A stretch of DNA of 64,000 bases from Halichoerus grypus (taxonomy: Eukaryota; Chordata; Mammalia; Carnivora; Phocidae). Shown here in pieces: positions 23,922 to 35,652 of the stretch (positions are counted from its first letter, which is position 1; each line of letters starts with the position of its first letter). Made by a program: the position numbers and the translations under genes. The stretch is from positions 101,757,283 to 101,821,282 of the forward strand of contig NC_135723.1 of the NCBI RefSeq assembly GCF_964656455.1, in the 5' to 3' direction. Under the pieces are notes generated by a model. It worked only from the letters and a program-made list of their open reading frames with translations, had not been told where the DNA came from and made no database searches.

Positions 23922-26592
23922 GTAAGCAGGATAGTCAATGCTTCACTCTCTGTAGGCCTCACCTAATTTTGAGGTAAGGGTAGAAATGAAAGAAAAAAAC
24001 CCCTTGTGTAATTAAAATACCACTTTAAAAGTCATGGCTGTACTTAGAAAAGGTAACAGGAGGTTTGAAAACCAGGTATAGGAGAAAGGACAGATGCCCC
24101 TTCACCGTGGCATTGGCGGTTCTCAGTTTGCAGTGGCAGATGTCTGCAGTCAGGACGTGTGCCGTGGTTTGGACTTCGTGGCCTCTGCCACTCCTCTCGC
24201 TGTAGAATCACCCGTGGGATTTTCCTGGCTTACGTGCCGAGCTGCATCTTGGAGACCAGATTGTCGGCGTGGGGCACGACCACTTGTTCCGTGACAGGAT
24301 GTGTATGGCTTTGACCACCTCATGCTTTAGAGGAATTACTTCTTGTTTTTTTAAAATGTATTCAAGAACGAAGAAGGAGAGATTATACATTTTGACTCAC
24401 AGAATGCTCTGCAATGTCACTTTTTCGTTTTAATTTTCAAAACATTAGAGAAGTGACTCCTCATTCAGGCTTCAAGAGACATCTGTAGTCAGGAAGAAGA
24501 AATGCCGGATTTGTCCCATGCTCCATCCTGGGGCCCCTGCTGGAGAGGGGTCGGGAGAGACAGGGCAGGCGCCGGTGACACCTGAAGATCCTGGGCTGGG
24601 AGTACCAGGCCTGTCCCAGTACACTTGCTCCTCTTCTGGGTCATTGTGAAGTGTTAGTGCCACTCGATCTGTAACGCTGACTGGGAAATTCTGGCATCGG
24701 GCTTCTCTCTGAGATCATGCCCTCAAACCTCAGTGCAGACGGAGCCCCGGGGGTGGGGGTGCTGGAGGGCCTGCTGCTTGGCCCGTCCCATGTCTCAAAT
24801 GAGGAGAAGTAAAGAAAACAGATTTCACATAGTGTTCAGGTCCACTGAGGAAGTGTTTTTAAAAATTTTTATTTGTGTCTTTTTATCAGTTTTTTTCTGA
24901 TTGTAAAAATTACATTTGTTGTACAAAATTTGTGTAAAACAGAGAAATGTGGAGAAGAAAGTAACATGACCCATAAATCTGCCCAGAGAACTGCATTATG
25001 CTTTGGTTTGGAGAACCTTCCCAGTTCTTTTTCTTAGGTGCACAAGGATGCACACTTTAAGCAAAATTGGAATATTCTGTGTCTGGTTGTGTATTCTAAT
25101 TGTATAATACGATCCTGAAGTTATGTTTTGCATATTGACTTATCCCTATTATTTTTTCTTATGGTTAAATATTCTGTGAATATTTAATAATTGCATATAG
25201 CCCATCATGTAGGTATGGGATAATTTACTCGTTTATTTTCCTGTTGTATGACATGTAGGGTTTTTTTTTTAATGTTTTTAATGTTGTGATGAAGCCAATA
25301 CCTAATGCTGGTTGACTTCGTTTTAGAAAATGCTACATGTAATGCATAGAATGTAATAATTGTGAATAGTTTGTGTTAGCTAGTATTCTTGTGAGTTTAA
25401 GTTAATCTTTATTACTTTAATAATTTGTACATATCTTTTATTTCCATCTTAAATATTTCACAAATAGCTTGGACACTGTGGAGAGGCCAAATCTTTTCTT
25501 ACTTCTAGAGTTCACGTACGTCGGAAAACACACGAGGGGAATTCGGGCACCTGTCCTTGCAGCTTAACTGCTCACTGGGTCTGGTGCTGGTAATCCTTAG
25601 TTCCGACCTGCCCGTAAGGTGAGGTTGGCAGTCACTTCCGTCCCCTGTCTCCCATGGGCACGTGGCACAGAAGCTGGTGCTGGAATGTGGAGCCTGGAGT
25701 GTCTCCTCTTTTCGGTTGGAACTGTGGTAGGAAGCCGTCCACTATGGCCACCAGCCCCCAGAGAGCGAGCGGGCTGTGGGCCCAGGCCCTGGCTTCTGGA
25801 ACAACTTGTGCCCCCAGAATGGCTGGTGAGGGGCTGGGGCCGGCCTGCGAACTCTGCACTGCAGTCCTCTCCTGGTCCCCGCAGTCCAGCCAGAGGGTCC
25901 CAACTCCTGACCAGCAGTGGTCTCAAACTGCACAGGGTTTAGGGTAACTTATCAGAATTATTCCTAACAAGTGCAGCTCTTGGTACAGTAAATGGGACCA
26001 TTTATCAAGTATCAAGTACATCCCCCACACAGTGCTATGTGCTTGACTTACTGTGTTTAAGTCTCTGTTGTAAACCACATGTGGGGTATTGTTTGCCCCA
26101 TGGTGTGGATGAAGGTTTTGGGGCTGAAATGCGTTGACAGGCTTGTCCGTGGTCACTCAGCGGACAGTCGTGGAACCAGGATTTGAACCCAGGTTGTCTG
26201 AGTCTAAGCCCTGTGTACTTAACCAGATTGTTGACTCTTAAATATAAGTAGGTTTATAGTTGGTTTAACAGTTTATAGGTAAAGTTTTTTCCTTGTTGTT
26301 AAAGGAACATAAAACAGTTTGCTGTTCTGACAGACGGCATGACTTTTTGGAAATGCACTGGTTTTTCTCTTCACTTTTCTGATGTAATCATTTTGGTTGC
26401 TTACAGAGAGTCTCAGCTTATATTAAGGGAATTGTGCATGCAGTCATTTTAAAAGACCTCCAGTCCTGAGCTTTGCCTGGCGTGGGGATTCAGTAAATGC
26501 TGTGCTACGAGGGGGTAGGAAGCAGAGAGTCTGGGGAGCTCTGCCTGCTAGAGTTACTCATTCCCGTCGTTCTGCCTCCTCTTCTTCCCTAG
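23922..26592 (+). other. ACTR3B intron with old repeats
   Basis: 24850-25240 looks like an old L1/LINE fragment (AT-rich, low confidence). 25590-25930 is GC-rich and open in several frames on both strands, without similarity to a known protein. 25960-26230 is a MIR, listed separately. Nothing else was assigned. Confidence 0.5.
25960..26230 (-). repeat. MIR SINE, antisense
   Basis: It carries the antisense MIR signature, ending in the tRNA-like 'ccaggatttgaacccagg' at about 26176 and preceded by 'ccatttatcaagtatcaagt' and 'gtggtcactcagc'. Confidence 0.85.
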
Positions 26593-26736
26593 GCAGAAGG
26601 TTATGTCATTGGAAGCTGCATCAAACACATCCCGATTGCAGGTAGAGATATTACGTATTTCATTCAGCAGCTGCTAAGGGAGAGGGAGGTGGGAATCCCT
26701 CCTGAGCAATCACTGGAGACCGCAAAAGCCATTAAG
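26593..26736 (+). CDS. ACTR3B: ACTR3B internal exon, residues ~181-228
   Basis: This is a 48-codon phase-0 exon between TTCCCTAG and GTAAAA, starting [17 protein letters not shown] and ending SLETAKAIK. It spans the start of actin subdomain 4, with the '[16 protein letters not shown]' helix that lines the nucleotide cleft. 'LLRERE' and 'AKAIK' agree with ACTR3B (ACTR3 has LLRDRE and AKAVK). It is preceded by a pyrimidine-rich tract (CTGCCTCCTCTTCTTCCCTAG), a strong acceptor. There is no stop or frameshift. Confidence 0.96.
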
Positions 26737-29335
26737 GTAAAAACAGATGGGAAATGGGCCGGTTTGGGGGTGAGAGAGAAATGGTGTTTGGACACTTCCC
26801 CTTCTGCCATCACCCCTGCTCCCACCCTCCTTCCTCTCCCCTCCCGAAAATGTGGGTCTTACTCTGTTTGCCACTTGAGTCAAGGGGCTGAAAGCCTCAA
26901 AGCTTAGCCTTTTCCTCTGAGCGTGTGAATGCCGTGGAGGTTCTGGCTGTAAATGGGAACAGCTTGATAACTGGTATTGAGCACAGGGTGCATGGAGTAC
27001 AGCATCATTTAATTGGAGCCTAATTAGATGGAACCTTCAGTTAACGGAATGTGCCTTCCATATCTCCCTCTGTGCTTCATGTCTGGAATAAGGAGCAAAC
27101 CCCAGCAACAGCGGTGTTGGGAATTCGGCCGAGTCAGCCGGTACTTAGACTGATGGCTGGTACTCGGGTGAGGTTCTGTGTCCTGAGAATGACAGTTGAG
27201 AATAGTGCCATTCTAGAATCTCAGGTCATTAAACAAAATCCATCTGCATTTTCTAGACTCTGGTACCACGCTGGAGAAGTCACAGGACGTTTTGCAATTT
27301 AAATCAGTAAGATTAGAAGAAAAATGGCTCATTGGTCCTTATTTAAAGTGTCCACGTGACCTGATCCATCAGTTTAGTCTTTGTATTACTCTGTATGTGG
27401 CAGCTGACAAACCCTTTCTGAAGAAACTTCTCTTTTTAGGTTTCAAAATCAAGACAAATTTTTTTTTAACCAAAATGCAAGAGACTTTTAGTAATACAAG
27501 GATAACTCTCATGGATGAAGAGGGAAGGGTTTTGTTTGTTTTTGGAGAGGAATGTAATTTTGAAGTGACCATGAGCATCTCCTGTTTCATTGAACACATG
27601 CTTGTTAAGGGGAGGCGAGCCTAAACCCCCACCTCCTATCTAAGCACCCAGGAGCAGGCTGGTCGAAGAAAAGTCATCAGTGAGGACCCCATGTTTTGCA
27701 TGCTGCTCTTGGTAAAAACTGGTATTTTTCAGACAGGGTGCGCTGGTATAGGCCAGGGCTCCTGCTGTAGGATGGCTAGCTGCCCCAGCGTCCCTGGGAC
27801 TGGAGTGTCAGGGGTTGGGTACCCGCAGGGCTAGAACAGTTTGCCCTGGGCAAACCTGGGGGCAGAGTTTACAGCAGTATTATAAGACTTTCTTTTTAGA
27901 CTAAAATATTTCCCAAGATTTTCCCTTTTTCCTTGCCTTTCGTCAACGAAAGAAATTTGGATATTTGACCCATGTTCTCTTGTCACCCCAAATCTGTCAC
28001 TAATGTGAATCAGGATTGAACTTCTTGTCCCTGACACTCAGGGGTCCTCCACCTGGTGAGTGTGAAAGTTCCATTTTTAGTAAAGATTTCTGAGTATGAT
28101 GACTTGTGCAGTCCTGGTCCTTGTAGCAGTGTTTACTCTGCTCACAGGCTGTCCAGGGTCCAATTGTGGCCCTGAAATTGGAGCTTGCCATTCAGGTTGT
28201 GACCACGTCTTGCTCAGCGGTGAAGGCCGGGCGTCCTCCTGTGCCCTCCGGGTGAGCTGTGCTGGCCCTGTTGTGTGGCCGAGTCTGCTGTTCGTTGTCT
28301 CCTCTCCGCTTTCTGTAAAAGAAAAGATTCTGGCAAGAGTGGTTGGGAGGTACCCCAGTGTCATGTTACTCCCGTGGCCGTCCCCCATGGTCACGAGTAG
28401 GCACACAGCATCCTTGCAGCAGGTCCCAGAATTTAAGACTCACACGGCCACGCTCCAGCCAACTCGGTTGAGGCTCTTTATGGATCCGTGAAGCCAGTTG
28501 AGATGCCGCAGGAAACGGACCAGGCCTCTGACAGCCTAACGTCTTTGTCTCCAGCCTGGTGGCTTTAGAGTCATATTGCCTGACTCACCCTCTCTCTAGC
28601 ATCAGGGAGCACAGGGATGGTAACAACCCTGGCTTGTCAAGTCTCAGAATTGTGCGAGAGTCTGTTAAGGATGGTATTAGAATACATTTCGGGAATTCTA
28701 AAAAACTTTGAACTTAATATCAGGAAAACACCTGCAGAGGTCCTCCCCAAATGGGTAATGAGCGCGAGCTGCGCGCCCGACGCGGTGCCGCTGGTGAGCA
28801 GAGCCCGCTTGGCCCACAGAACGCTTTCTTTCAGAAGCTGGTACCCCAGTGCCACCTGCTGGTTTGCTGAGGTCAGCTCTGGGGACAGAGATTCCCAGTC
28901 ACACGTTACCAGATGCTGAGGGGACGCTGGGCGCGTCTCAGGTTGGCTGCTGGTGCCGGGTGCCGAGCGTCAGCGGGCTCTCAGCAGCAGTGTGTAGGAC
29001 CCCGGTCCTCCCGTCTACATCTGCCTGCTCTGTTTCCTCGGGGGCATCCACCGCCTTGTAACATACTGTGTCACTCACTTATTTACCACGGCCGTCATTT
29101 ACTGTCCAGCTCTCAGCCAGAGCGTGTGTTCCAGCGGCAGGGCTCTGTGTGTGTTTTGTTCCTTTGTAGCTCCCACGTGCCCAGGCCCTCAGTAAATACT
29201 TGTCACGGAGCCCGGGACCGTGCGTGTCAGACTGCGCGGCAGGCTCACAACCGAATTCCTGGTCGTGGTAGGCGTGAGGATTAGTCTGCCATCAGGACCT
29301 CAGAGGAGTAAAGGAAAGATGACACAGGACACTTA
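26737..29335 (+). other. ACTR3B intron, unassigned
   Basis: No gene is supported. Open frames at 28096-28491 and 28913-29284 lie in GC-rich DNA, overlap frames on the other strand and have no recognisable domain. Confidence 0.55.
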
Positions 29336-29483
29336 AAGATTGTTCTTTCTTTATTTGAGAGAGCGAGCAAGAGAGATCACAGAGGGAGAGGGAGAAGCAG
29401 ACTCCCTGCTGAGCAGGGAGCCTGACGGGACCATGACCTGAGCTGAAGGCAGATGTCAACCGGATGGGCCCCCCAGGCACCCC
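29336..29483 (-). mobile_element. Can-SINE, truncated/degraded
   Basis: Antisense copy with a shortened tRNA-like head, flanked by AGGACACTTA at 29326-29335 and 29489-29498. Confidence 0.85.
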
Positions 29484-29769
29484 GAGATAGGACACTTAGT
29501 AGACATGTTTAGACATTGTTTCAGATCATATGGCAACAAAACGTGCTAAAGTAAGGCTGAGATTTATAGCTGAGCTACTGAGAAAGCCGACTTACATGTC
29601 CAGAATCGAAGCACGGTCCCGCCGGCTGTGAAGGAGGACAGATAGGAGGCCTGACGGCACGTCCACACAGTCGTGCTGTGTTTAACGCGTGGGGTCACTG
29701 GGTATTTGGTAGCGGGAGGAGACTCTGCCTAGTTAATGCCTGTGGACGTCTCTGTGTTCGTGTCTGCAG

Positions 29770-29943
29770 GAGAAATACTGCTACATTTGCCCTGACATAG
29801 TCAAGGAATTTGCCAAATACGACCTGGATCCCCGGAAATGGATCAAGCAGTACACGGGTATCAATGCGATCAACCAGAAGAAGTTCATCATAGATGTCGG
29901 CTATGAAAGATTCCTGGGACCTGAAATTTTCTTTCACCCAGAG
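29770..29943 (+). CDS. ACTR3B: ACTR3B internal exon, residues ~229-286
   Basis: This is the largest exon here, 58 codons, phase 0, between GTGTCTGCAG and GTGAGA. It starts [18 protein letters not shown] and ends PEIFFHPE. This region is the most divergent between Arp3 paralogues: [18 protein letters not shown] and NQKKF are ACTR3B-type, where ACTR3 has YSYVCPDL, EFNKYD, GSKW and SKKEF. The conserved [15 protein letters not shown] block is the actin-family segment behind the hydrophobic cleft. Small differences from human (Leu in 'YDLDP', Ile in 'KKFIID') are conservative. Confidence 0.97.
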
Positions 29944-31522
29944 GTGAGATCAGGTTTGCCTTTGAGTGTGCAAGTCAGGCGTCCATGGAGCGCTACTGCC
30001 ACCTTGTGTGCGTGGAGAGCAGCGTGAGGAGGGCCGGTGTGCCTGCGCCAGGCCCCGCGCCAGCCCCGTGCCGTCTGCCATGTGTCCGTGTGTCCGTGTG
30101 TCCGGGCGGCTGTTTCAGTCTGCCTCTGCACAGACCCGGTTGTTAAATGGTTCATGACCGATCATGCCGTGGGTGGTTGGGAAGAGCAGTAGAAGGTAAT
30201 GGAATTAAAATCAATCTCACACTGATAGGAAAACTAGTCAGTCTCAGGGACCAAGTGCAAGTTGCCTCTTTTTAAAAGTGGGGTAACATAGACTCTGTCC
30301 GTCTTCCGTGACCGTCCTTCCTAGTCCAGGTTTTCACCAGGACATTTGGTCCTGCGGGGCAGTTACAGCTTCGGTCGGAGGAGGACTAGCCTTTCCGTTA
30401 GTCGTGTAGCGTAAGGATTACGATGTCAGCACTTTAACTACTAGTCACAAAGAATTATTACTTTTGCAGGAGCGGTAAGCATGAGGCAGCATTTTAAGGT
30501 TTAAATAGAAGGCATTTCATTTGTATTTTGGTATATTTTCCTGCCTAATTCAGTTTATATTCACTAGGTTACAGACTGCTGCCTGTTTTTAGGTGCGTAC
30601 ATGACTATTGTGTGGGAAGTGACACAGGTGTCTGTGTTACTGCTACCTAATGGGATCATGCTCGCTCACGCATGCCTTAGGTCATAATGACCTAAAACAG
30701 ACATGAAACGGACAGTGTCGGGTGAACAGCTAGAGAGCAACTGGGTGTTACCTTCTTTCCTTGAAACTAATGTACCTTAAAGCTTTTCTTGATTTTTAAA
30801 ATCTGCTTAAAATGCAATTGATTTATACTTTAGTGTATTTAACTTAGAGAATTAAGTATAAGATTGTTCACTCAGTAGCTTGATCATCACCATGTTGGTT
30901 ATGTCATTTTAAAGCCCCCATCATCAGGTCGGGGGCACCTGGGTGGCTCAGTTGGTGAAGCGTCTGACTCTTGATCTCAGCTTAGGTCTTGATCTCAGGG
31001 TCGTGAGCTGGGCGTGGAGCCTGCTTAAAAAAAATAAAGCCACCATCATCAGATAGGGTACCCCTGCGCCCATCTTCTGGCCCACTACAGTGATCTTTCA
31101 TTGACTGTGGTTTTGTTTTGTTTTTTTTTTTGGTTATATCTTGGCTAATTACTTTCATGATGCGAATGTTCATAAGTGTTATGCTCATTATTTGCTCATG
31201 GTGTTTCTCATTATGTATCATGAACGTGCTTTTATAGTCTCTTATCAGCATGATACACTGTGTATTCCTAACGCAGGGCTGGTCTCTTTGTTCAGTTTGC
31301 TAGTTTTCCTTCACTAAACCCAGCCATCTCCTCTCTTGAGGGGACATATGTCTTCATCACTACACACAGTCACATGGGATTCATTTGACATATTATACAT
31401 TCCAATTGAAGTTTTGAAAGGTATGGTAAATTCTGTATTTGTTAAAGTTACTTTTTAAAAAGACTTTTCTTCCGTATTGAGAGAAATGTATAATGTTTCT
31501 TTTATATTTATATAAAATTTAG
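29944..31522 (+). other. ACTR3B intron
   Basis: Apart from the Can-SINE at 30928-31035 I see no repeat or gene. The last 60 bases are AT-rich before the AAAATTTAG acceptor. Confidence 0.6.
30928..31035 (+). mobile_element. Short Can-SINE
   Basis: A sense-strand copy of the short subtype with only the tRNA-like head and A-rich tail. It is flanked by AAAGCC(C/A)CCATCATCAG at 30911-30927 and 31036-31052. Confidence 0.93.
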
Positions 31523-31615
31523 TTTGCCAACCCAGATTTTATGGAATCCATCTCAGATGTCGTTGATGAAGTAATACAGAACTGCCCCATCGATGTGCGC
31601 CGTCCGCTGTATAAG
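31523..31615 (+). CDS. ACTR3B: ACTR3B internal exon, residues ~287-317
   Basis: This is a 31-codon phase-0 exon between an AAAATTTAG acceptor and a GTATAA donor, starting [18 protein letters not shown] and ending DVRRPLYK. 'FMESISDVV' is ACTR3B-type (ACTR3 has FTQPISEVV). It ends just before the actin-family 'LSGGSTMF' block, which must be encoded by the next exon; I could not find that exon in the remaining 32.4 kb. The donor is weaker than the other six, and read-through would give one Val codon followed immediately by TAA. Confidence 0.95.
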
Positions 31616-33880
31616 GTATAAGCTGCTTGGGTAAGGTGCTTTGATTTCATTTCAGCATTAAAGAATATGCAGACATTCCTATTTCACTCTTGTTCGATAG
31701 GCTTTGTTAAAGGCCAGTGTAATGGTAAAATATTTTTCTTAGACTGGGGATGACTTAAAGATTTGGAAATATGACTCAGTTAACTAGAGATATTTAATTT
31801 AAATATTCTAGGATTTTCTAGTCTCATCTGGCAAGCTATATTTTAAATTGGACAACCTTAACCATGTATATTGGTTGAAAGATAGAAGTGATACTTCCCC
31901 TCACGCTTTCCATGAAATCCACTGGTCTTGTTTCGTGCATATGTAGGTTTGGTGCCAAATGTGGTGTTGCCAGAAGTTAGAGCCTGAGATGAAACAGTCA
32001 AAGAGAGAACGGCCACGTAATATTTTCTCCAAAATTCTTTGATTGCGAGGAATTTTGGACCTTGAAATGAGAAAAATCTAGCCCATGTCATTGTAGGATA
32101 GAAGGAGAAATTGCTGACAGCCACGTATTGAGAGCAGAGGGTGGAGGTCCGTTGGCCTTCATCGTAAACTGGCTTCTGCCTGAGCGCATCATGCTGTCAG
32201 CCGTGGGCCCCCCGGCTCCGGCCCACCTTACCCGGACTTGGGTGGCAGCGCGTGACAGGAGAGAGAATCAGGCTCAGGGAAGAGGGCTATTAAGTCTTGT
32301 TTCATCTGTGCAGTGGAATACTACGCAGTTTTTAAGGAGAGTGAGGTAAATCGTGTTAGTTCAAATTAAAAGATGTCTACAGTGTATATTGTTAAGTGAG
32401 AAAGCAAGTTACACGATTTACACATAGTATTATGTCATTTTATGTAAAAATAGAGTTTGCATGTGTATACGAGAAAAGGAGTTGAATGATTGTGCCGTGT
32501 CTTTGGGGGTGAGGAATGGATAGCTTTTACTTTCTACTAGTGTTTTAAAATTATTGGAAATTTCATAGTTAACAAATGTTATTTTTATTATTGGAAAAAA
32601 TTCACTATGTAGGTAACTTTTTATGGGTGAAAAAAATTATAATTCTATTTTTATTTGTGCATATCTTAACATCTTTCTCCTCAAGTAAAATGTGCGAGAA
32701 AGGGAAACTGAGGCCAGACTGGGGGATTGAGGCTTCGCGTTTGTACTGTTAGAGTGGCATGTGCCCTGCTCCCCCTTCTTAACTCTCACTGGAGGTTGGC
32801 TGTGTCCCCTCGTCCCCAAAGGTGAGGGGCGAGTGTGTTCAGCTCCCAGCAGTGGCTACGGATTGCTCGTGGTGGGGGGAGGGCTTTCTCATGACACTGT
32901 AGTTCACGTCCAGTGATTTCTAGGATTCTGGAAGAAGAGATGGCCTCGGAGACTGTGTGGACCGACCCAGAGGTGGGCTCAGGAGGCAAAGCTAGAGGTG
33001 CCCAGGCCAAGTGGAGCGGATCGCTCTCAGGCTTTCTTTGGTCCTGCTTAACATCTTTTGTCGCAGGACAGGTTCCTTAACCCCAGTGACTGGAACTGGT
33101 AAGGTTGGGCGGGGAGGACAGTCTTTGCTGCTTAGAAAAGAGGAGACCGTCTTTCCTTTCACCGTGCTCTGCCCAGGGTCCTTTAAGGAGTCGGCCTCTT
33201 GTGTCTTCCCTTGTGGGGTACCTGCTCCTTCCTGTCTGACCAGTAATTGCACTGGGATGCCATTTCCAGGTGCAGGATCTTTAAGTTGCTAACAGCAGTG
33301 TGCTCATAGCAGAGTCATCAGAGAGAAGAAGGATTACAAGTGGGAGAGGATATGACATAAAGTGGAGGAGGGAAAATGAGTGTTGGGGGCTGGGAATGAG
33401 AAAGTCTTCTGCAGAGGCTGCTCAGATCGGGTGCTTTGCCTCCTCACCACTCGGGGGATCTAGCCTCCAATTCCATCCACTTTCTAGACGCTCGCAGGTG
33501 ACTCCCCCGTAGCCGCCACAGAAGCTGATTGTGCACAGGGGAAGCCTGTCCCTGACACTTCACCCGTAGGGCTGGCGTCTCTCCCCGGTGGTGGGGAGGG
33601 TGTGAGCTTGGCCGCGGTTGTGCTGAGTCAGTCTTGTGCTCCTTCAGCCACGTGAGTTTTTCTGTGGCGGCCTCTGCAGGGTTATCCCAGCCTTTGTCGT
33701 ATGGCCAGGCTCTGTGCCCTGTGGGGAAAGAGGGATGCAGAGGGGACCACACCCCTGTGCCACCTTTGTGAGATACCAGAGGGGACTAGAACGTGTTATG
33801 GGAAGACCTAACCCTGAGGTCTCTGTGCTCAGCAGCAGAGGTTTCCTTGCTTGCTCAAGGGACACATCTGGTGTGGGGCG
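31616..33880 (+). other. Start of the >32-kb ACTR3B intron
   Basis: The first two codons of read-through are GTA TAA. 32290-32640 resembles a sense L1 3' UTR ('gtggaatactacgcag', 'catttatgtaaaaat'-like text). 32640-33880 has overlapping open frames on both strands but nothing I recognise. Confidence 0.5.
32290..32640 (+). repeat. L1 3'-UTR fragment
   Basis: Phrases such as 'cagtggaatactacgcag' near 32311 and 'attatgtcattttatgtaaa' near 32429 are typical of old L1 3' ends in sense orientation. Confidence 0.55.
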
Positions 33881-33881
33881 T

Positions 33882-33990
33882 CACCGCCTGGAACATGACC
33901 TCACTGGTCACCCTGCAGTGCTGGCAGGCCCCCCCACTCTCCTCCGTGGGCATCCCTGTCACGCGGCCAGCTGTGCCGCTGGGCCCTGGG
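33882..33990 (+). repeat. Inverted repeat, left arm
   Basis: The reverse complement of this arm aligns with 34478-34588 over about 110 bp at roughly 85% identity by eye. Long exact runs include ACGGAGGAGAG, GGCCTGCCAGC and ATGTTCCAGGCGGTG. The arms are separated by about 490 bp. Confidence 0.85.
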
Positions 33991-34146
33991 AGGTGGGGAG
34001 GGCGGTGGAAGGTCCGCTGGGCACCGCTGTGTCCTCTGTGGCCACCACGAAAGGGACTTGTTTCCAAAACACGGGCTTCGTGGGACATCGAGAGGCCTCC
34101 AGACACCTGCCAGCAAGGGGCTGTTGCAGGGCTTTCTCCTCAGGGT

Positions 34147-34300
34147 GATTTTTCTGCAAAGGGCCAGACGGTAACATTTTTGGCTTTTCAGGCCATTGGT
34201 TCTGTGTTGCATTTACTCAGTTCTGCCAAAGCTGCCGTGGACGACGCACGGACGGCAGGAGGAGCCTCTGAAAACATCAGCCTGTGGTCGAGGTAATTAC
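34147..34300 (+). mobile_element. MER20-like hAT transposon remnant
   Basis: It contains 'tctgcaaagggccagacggt', 'tttggcttttcaggccat' and 'actcagttctgcc', words of the mammalian hAT MITE I recall as MER20. It lies in the loop of the inverted repeat. The family name is from memory. Confidence 0.6.
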
Positions 34301-34477
34301 TTTTGGAAGCCCAACCCTAACACCGTCCAGACCAGGCCTCACCAGGCTGTGTAGGTCAGGTGTGGCCTCTGTTCGTTGGCCCGTGGTCCCGGGCTGCTTT
34401 CAGGAAAGACGCCACTGTGTGAGGTCCCGACGGCTCTCCTGGGGCTTCATGGTTCAGATTCACTCTGTTCTTTTGGT

Positions 34478-34588
34478 CCCAGGGCCTGGCGGCATGGCTC
34501 GCCACGTGACAGGGATGGCCACGGAGGAGAGCTGGGGTGGCCTGCCAGCGCCACGGGGGTGCCCAGTGAGGTGATGTTCCAGGCGGTG
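34478..34588 (-). repeat. Inverted repeat, right arm
   Basis: Partner of 33882-33990 in opposite orientation. The similarity stops abruptly at both ends (CCCAGGGCC outside, CAGGCGGTG inside the left arm's start). It is not part of the MER20-like element between the arms. Confidence 0.85.
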
Positions 34589-35060
34589 CGCTAGCCACGT
34601 AGGTAGGCCGCCCCTCCAAGCTCTAGGTGCTGGGTTCCTGGCCCTGGAGCCACCGTGCGCCGCCCCTCCAGTCCCCGCAGCCTCACTCGGGCTGCTGTGG
34701 TGGCCGACTCGGCAGCAGTGAGACCCTAGAGGCCCAGCAGGAAGGAGCGCCGAGCCAGCTCCTCGCTGCCCTGAGGGTCTGCCCTTGGCTTCAGGCGTAG
34801 TTGTCTTCCTGTGGCCGGTTTGCTCCCAGTGGTGCCGTCAGCCCAGCCGGCCAGGACTTGTGAGGTTACCAGACCCGCTCCCGGTAACTGCTGGTGGTTT
34901 CTTGGGAGGAGGCTTGTTTTGGGCTCTGTTGAAAACACCTGAGGCATTCCTGGCCCTTGAGTTAACACCTTTCCTCAGGCCAGTAGACAAGAAAGCAGAA
35001 ATGGTGGACAGATGAGAATAAGAGGTGGCTTTGAAAACTTAGAATCTTTATAAAAGCAAA
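34589..35060 (+). other. Intron, GC-rich, unassigned
   Basis: GC-rich intronic sequence. No repeat, exon or RNA gene recognised. Confidence 0.55.
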
Positions 35061-35064
35061 ACAG

Positions 35065-35562
35065 CTTTTCATTTTTATTTTTATTTATTTATCTTTAAAA
35101 AATATTTTTTTAAATTTAATTTTATTATATGTTAATCACCATACATTACATCATTAGTTTTTGATGTAGTGTTCCATGATTCATTGTTTGCGTATAACAC
35201 CCAGTGCTCCATGCAGAACGTGCCCTCTTTAATACCCATCACCAGGCTAACCCATCCTCCCACCCCCCTCCCCTCTAGAACCCTCAGTTTGTTTCTTAGA
35301 GTCCATAGTCTCTCATGGTTCGTCTCCCCCTCCGATTCCCCCCCCTTCATTTTTCCCTTCCTGCTATCTTCTTTTTTTTTTTTTTTAGCATATAACATAT
35401 TATTTGTTTCAGAGGTACAGGTCTGTGATTCATTAGTCTTACACAATTCACAGCGCTGAGGAATTCTTTATCTCAGGAAATAAACTGAGTGTTGCTGGAG
35501 TGGTGGGGGGTGGGAGGGATGGGGTGGCTGGGTGACGGACATTGGGGAGGGTATGTGCTATG
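35065..35562 (-). mobile_element. Carnivoran L1 3' end with 5' inversion (twin priming)
   Basis: 35065-35457 reads antisense to an L1 3' end: T/A-rich tail side at left, then 'catacattacatcattag', 'acacccagtgctccatgc' and 'aggtacaggtctgtgattca'. From 35458 to 35562 the orientation flips. The reverse complement of this part (CATAGCACATACCCTCCCCA and on to CTCAGTTTATTTCC) is the continuation of the same element. This is the usual signature of twin-primed L1 insertion. It encodes no ORF. Confidence 0.72.
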
Positions 35563-35564
35563 GT

Positions 35565-35652
35565 AAAAAAGATTCTCTACACCCAATGTGGGGTTTAAAC
35601 CAACACCCTGAGATCAAGAGTTGCATGCTCGACTGAGCCAGCCGGGCACCCC
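35565..35652 (-). mobile_element. Short Can-SINE fragment
   Basis: Antisense short-subtype copy ('ctctacacccaatgtggggt' to 'ccagccgggcacccc') abutting the L1 inversion; only its AT end is lost. Confidence 0.8.

Noticed and set aside
25597..25947. Several 60-110-codon frames on both strands
   Set aside because: Multiple frames are open at once in GC-rich DNA. No domain, no conservation evidence.
31036..31522. Possible missed exon before the last visible ACTR3B exon
   Set aside because: The reading frame passes directly from the 29943 donor to 31523 with no missing residues relative to the family.
10988..31615. ACTR3 rather than ACTR3B
   Set aside because: More than a dozen paralogue-diagnostic residues across all seven exons are of the ACTR3B type. 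A processed ACTR3 copy is ruled out by the introns.
33636..34296. Two overlapping 170- and 167-codon + strand frames
   Set aside because: They run through the inverted repeat and a MER20-like element. No recognised protein similarity.
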